The notes beneath the pieces were generated by a model. It had not been told where the DNA came from. It searched no databases and worked only from the letters and a program-made list of their open reading frames with translations. Shown in pieces: positions 61,350 through 64,000 of a stretch of DNA of 64,000 nucleotides. The stretch comes from Nocardioides sp. SYSU D00038. GTDB taxonomy: Bacteria > Actinomycetota > Actinomycetes > Propionibacteriales > Nocardioidaceae. Every line of letters begins with the position of its first letter. The stretch's first letter is position 1. Location: NCBI RefSeq assembly GCF_016924665.1, contig NZ_JAFFJT010000024.1, positions 151,971-215,970 on the forward strand, given 5' to 3'. Both the position numbers and the translations under genes were made by a program.

Positions 61350-62807
61350 GTGACCAGCGGGGGAGACGGCGCCCGGTCCGGCGCCGCGACTGACCAGTTC
61401 GTGCGCCTCGACGCGCGCGACGGCGAGCAGGCCCCCCTCGACCAAGCCGCCGACCAGCCCGACCAGCGGCCCACCATCGGCTGCGTCATCCCGGCCTACA
61501 ACGAGGCCGAGACCATCGGCGGGGTGCTCGACTCGCTGCTGATGCAGACCCGGCTGCCCGACGTCATCCACGTGATCATCAACAACACCACCGACGAGTC
61601 GGTCGAGGTGGCCAGCCACTACGCCGGTCCCCACGAGCGGATGACCCCCAGCGGCAAGCAGCAGACGGTCATCTACGTGCACGACATCGGCAAGAACCCC
61701 GACAAGAAGGTGGGGGCGCTCAACTACGGCTACGGCCTCGTCGAGAGCATGGACTACCTGCTGGGCGTCGACGGCGACACCACCCCCGAGCCCGACGCGC
61801 TCGAGCACCTGGTCGACGAGATCTCCAGCGACGACCGCATCGGCGGCATCTCGGCCATCTACTCGATCGACGACAGCGCCCTCGACGGCTGGACGGCGAA
61901 GTTCCTCATCGCCGGTCAGCGGGCCCAGTTCTCGGCGTTCAACATGCAGAACCTCCTCAAGGGCCGCAACATGGCCGTGCTCGGCGGGCAGTTCTCGATC
62001 TTCTCCACCACCGCGCTGCGTGAGGTGCTGCGCACGACCCACCAGCGCACGCCCTGGGTCAACGACAGCGAGGTGGAGGACTCCCTGCTCTCGCTGCAGA
62101 TCAAGAGCGCCGGCTACCTCACCAAGATCTCGGCGCGCGCCTACGCCCACGTGGGGGGCATGACGACCCTGCGGGCGCTCGACGCCCAGCAGGTGAAGTG
62201 GAACTACGGCGCCATCGACCTCATGTGGCCCGGCCAGCGCGGCGACACCCGGGGCCAGCCCTTCCACCCCAACCTGAGGCTGCGGTGGTTCGAGCACGGC
62301 TCGATGGTGCTCAACATGCTGACCCGGCTCGGCTTCATGCTGCTGCTGGCCGGCTCGCTGTCGATCTCGGCGTTCGTCTTCAGCCCGTGGTGGCTGATCC
62401 CGCCCGCGGTGGCGATCTGGCTGAACTTCCGGGTGGCCCGGTCGATGGCGTTCGCCAACCGGCGCGACTACGTCTTCGGCAGCACGCTGGTGCTGGCCGA
62501 GCTCTACATGTGGATCAGGATGGGCCACTTCGTCCGGGCCTGGTGGAAGTTCTTCAGCAGCCAGCAGACCGACAACTGGGCGGCCCAGGCGGCCGCCGAG
62601 CGGGGCAAGGGGTCGTCGTACCTCTACCCGTTCCTCGTGCTGGCGGTGTTCCTCGCCGCGGTGGCCGCGGTGTGGTTGCAGCTGCCGATCGACCTGCAGT
62701 CCGACGTGCTGTCGGTGGGGTGGCCGGTGCTGGGCGTGCTGACCGTGCTGCAGACGGCCTGGATGGCGCTCAAGGCGCTGCGTCGCTACAGGGGGTACAA
62801 GGCATGA
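61350..62807 (+). CDS. family 2 glycosyltransferase with C-terminal membrane helices
   Basis: A 485-aa processive-type GT2 enzyme. GT-A motifs: CVIPAYNEAETIGG at the start, DGD in LLGVDGDTTPEPDA (metal), acceptor-site ED in VNDSEVEDSLLSLQ, and QQVKWNYGA as the Q-x-x-x-W motif of polysaccharide synthases (K replaces the usual R). Four membrane helices follow. It would build an extracellular polysaccharide, as in PNAG or cellulose synthases. GTG 61350 is preferred; TTG 61302 would add 16 residues. Its stop overlaps the lipoprotein start (ATGA). Confidence 0.92.
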   Translation: MTSGGDGARSGAATDQFVRLDARDGEQAPLDQAADQPDQRPTIGCVIPAYNEAETIGGVLDSLLMQTRLPDVIHVIINNTTDESVEVASHYAGPHERMTPSGKQQTVIYVHDIGKNPDKKVGALNYGYGLVESMDYLLGVDGDTTPEPDALEHLVDEISSDDRIGGISAIYSIDDSALDGWTAKFLIAGQRAQFSAFNMQNLLKGRNMAVLGGQFSIFSTTALREVLRTTHQRTPWVNDSEVEDSLLSLQIKSAGYLTKISARAYAHVGGMTTLRALDAQQVKWNYGAIDLMWPGQRGDTRGQPFHPNLRLRWFEHGSMVLNMLTRLGFMLLLAGSLSISAFVFSPWWLIPPAVAIWLNFRVARSMAFANRRDYVFGSTLVLAELYMWIRMGHFVRAWWKFFSSQQTDNWAAQAAAERGKGSSYLYPFLVLAVFLAAVAAVWLQLPIDLQSDVLSVGWPVLGVLTVLQTAWMALKALRRYRGYKA

Positions 62808-63517
62808 CCCGTCGTCCGTCCGTCGTCGCCGCGGCTGCGCTCTCCGTCGTGCTGCTGGGCGGCTGCACGCCGTTCGGCGACGACGACACCGGGGGGACGC
62901 CGGCGCCGTCGACCTCCGCCACGAGCGCGGCCCCCGTCTTCGACTCGCAGTTCACGCGCGACGGCACCTTCCAGTCGCACATCGCGCTCCCCGAGGCGCC
63001 CGGCATGGACTTCGTCTTCACGCTCTACCCCACCAAGGCCACCCCGCGGACCAACGAGTGGTACCCAGCCGGCGACAAGTTCTTCTCCTTCACCTTCCAG
63101 GGCTACGACCTCGACCGGGGGCTGCGCGACCCGTTCCGCACCAAGCGCAAGGTCTACCTGGACCGGATCGTCGTCACCTCGGCGACCACGACCACCCGGG
63201 GCGGCGCGACCGAGGAGCCCTACCGCCTCGACGTCGTGGCCGCGCGCGCGACCTTCGACCCCGAGCCGGTGACCACCCGCCGCGGCATGCTGGTCACCTC
63301 GCCCAAGGGCGCCTTCGAGCTGCGCAACCAGCGCATCGGTCCGGTCTCCCGCGACACCATCGGGCTGACCCTCAGCCTGACCGCCACGGTCAGCGTCGAG
63401 ACGCGCGCAGGGTCGGGCCGCTTCGAGCGGGTCGAGGTCACCCAGCAGGTGCCGATCGCGATCTTCGACTCCGACGAGGTCACCGAGGTCGCGGACATCC
63501 CGATCAACGCGAACTAG
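62804..63517 (+). CDS. lipoprotein linked to the glycosyltransferase
   Basis: A 237-aa lipoprotein with lipobox V-V-L-L-G-G-C (cysteine near residue 21) and a Ser/Thr/Pro-rich linker. The body is beta-rich with no recognised family (FVFTLYPTKATPRTNEWYPA and VYLDRIVVTSATTTTR). Because its ATG overlaps the GT2 stop, it probably works with that synthase in polymer export or attachment. The gene ends before a GC-rich hairpin. Confidence 0.82.
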   Translation: MTRRPSVVAAAALSVVLLGGCTPFGDDDTGGTPAPSTSATSAAPVFDSQFTRDGTFQSHIALPEAPGMDFVFTLYPTKATPRTNEWYPAGDKFFSFTFQGYDLDRGLRDPFRTKRKVYLDRIVVTSATTTTRGGATEEPYRLDVVAARATFDPEPVTTRRGMLVTSPKGAFELRNQRIGPVSRDTIGLTLSLTATVSVETRAGSGRFERVEVTQQVPIAIFDSDEVTEVADIPINAN

Positions 63518-63530
63518 GCGCGGCGACCGT

Positions 63531-63544
63531 CCGGCGAGCGCCGG
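63531..63544. terminator. hairpin between convergent genes
   Basis: CCGGCG (63531-63536), AG, CGCCGG (63539-63544), between the lipoprotein and the regulator gene ends. Confidence 0.45.
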
Positions 63545-63564
63545 CGAGCCGCCGGGACGGGGAG

Positions 63565-64000
63565 TCAGGCGGGTGCGATCCGGTAGCCGACGCCGCGCAC
63601 GGTCTCGATCACCCGCGGGCTGGGCCCGTCGTCGCCGAGCTTGCGGCGCAGGCTGGTGACGTGGGCGTCGACCGCGCGCTTGTCGGCCTCGTTGACGAAG
63701 TGCGAGGTGACGTAGCCGTGGCCGCGCAGCGCCAGCACCAGGTCGGCCTTGCTGCGGACCCGGCGGCCGGTCTCGAGCAGGGTCGTGAGCAGGATCAGCT
63801 CCTGCGGGGTCAGGTCCAGCCCCCGGCCCTGGTACGTCGCCCGGCCGGTCGCGGCGTCGACGACCAGCCCGGCGGGGGCGACGGCCGGCGCCGCGGGGGT
63901 CACGACCGGGGTGGCCGGGGCCGCCGGGGCGACCGGCGCTGCCGGAGCGTCGGCGGGGGGCGGCGGGTCGGCGCGGGGTGGTGCGGGCGGCGCGGGCTCG
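63565..64000 (-). CDS. winged-helix (OmpR-type) regulator, 5' end beyond the window
   Basis: The C-terminal part of a transcription regulator. The OmpR/PhoB wing-helix domain is visible from LVVDAATGRATYQGRGLDLT to the end, with the recognition region VDAHVTSLRRKLGDD and the wing VIETVRGVGYRI. In front is a Pro/Ala-rich linker of at least 35 residues that continues in frame to the edge of the window (ADPPPPADAPAAPVAPAAP), so the GTG at 63903 is probably not the true start. A receiver or other input domain presumably lies upstream, outside the window. Confidence 0.82.
   Translation of the reverse strand, partial: EPAPPAPPRADPPPPADAPAAPVAPAAPATPVVTPAAPAVAPAGLVVDAATGRATYQGRGLDLTPQELILLTTLLETGRRVRSKADLVLALRGHGYVTSHFVNEADKRAVDAHVTSLRRKLGDDGPSPRVIETVRGVGYRIAPA

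Overview
The window is GC-rich actinobacterial chromosome, most likely from Nocardioides or a close relative. I infer this from the roughly 70-75% GC of the core region, the frequent GTG starts and GTGA/ATGA stop-start overlaps, the many apparently leaderless promoters, and gene content such as Arr, a Pls/PosA-type NRPS and LivGFHMK. The genus is an inference from style and content. No tRNA, rRNA or CRISPR array was seen.

1-4.8 kb is different in kind. Its GC is visibly lower (a sampled line near position 1 is about 58%), all genes lie on the minus strand, and it looks like a horizontally acquired defence or modification cassette. In transcription order it holds a 243-aa protein with a HEPN-like R-x4-H motif, a 500-aa DGQHR-domain protein (DndB/DpdB-like fold), a 446-aa protein with an RN-x4-H HEPN-like motif, and a D12-class adenine DNA methyltransferase that runs off the left edge. 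The combination of methyltransferase, DGQHR protein and two HEPN-like proteins is the best candidate here for an undescribed system.

5-16 kb: rifampin ADP-ribosyltransferase (arr), a membrane protein and an ECF sigma factor with a SnoaL-like tail, PlsC, a repeat-only gap, then truA with two overlapping followers. These are followed by secreted and small-molecule enzymes: two paralogous secreted proteins, a VOC protein, an SDR, an RTX-like secreted protein, an SGNH hydrolase and a cytochrome P450. 16-23.7 kb: a branched-chain amino-acid-type ABC importer operon (livG-F-H-M-substrate-binding protein) divergent from a PucR-type regulator, then a secreted phospholipase D-like protein. 23.7-29.3 kb: membrane proteins, DinB, and two MFS transporters, one divergent from a TetR gene.

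30-42 kb is acyl-CoA and lipid metabolism: an HSL-type esterase, four acyl-CoA dehydrogenases in two pairs, an aminoglycoside-phosphotransferase-like kinase, two SDRs and a TetR regulator. The kinase/ACAD/SDR set resembles the 4-hydroxyacyl-CoA route of levulinate degradation. An aldo-keto reductase and a PAP2 protein separate the two ACAD pairs. 43-55 kb: an ABC-F ATPase behind a 72-bp tandem repeat, a double-GNAT protein, an HtrA-like protease, an FAD monooxygenase, and a cluster of Pls/PosA NRPS, M1 peptidase and short phosphopantetheinyl transferase. 54-64 kb is mostly housekeeping: HAD phosphatase, gltA, rplM-rpsI-glmM, a second double-GNAT protein, a secreted protein, a family 2 glycosyltransferase with a lipoprotein, and the C-terminus of a winged-helix regulator.

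Five long gaps (7.7-8.5, 24.4-25.0, 29.3-30.3, 37.0-37.6 and 42.8-43.4 kb) contain repeats and no credible genes. Four of them share a modular family of short hairpin boxes, and three of those four also carry a longer element of about 210 bp in the same orientation.
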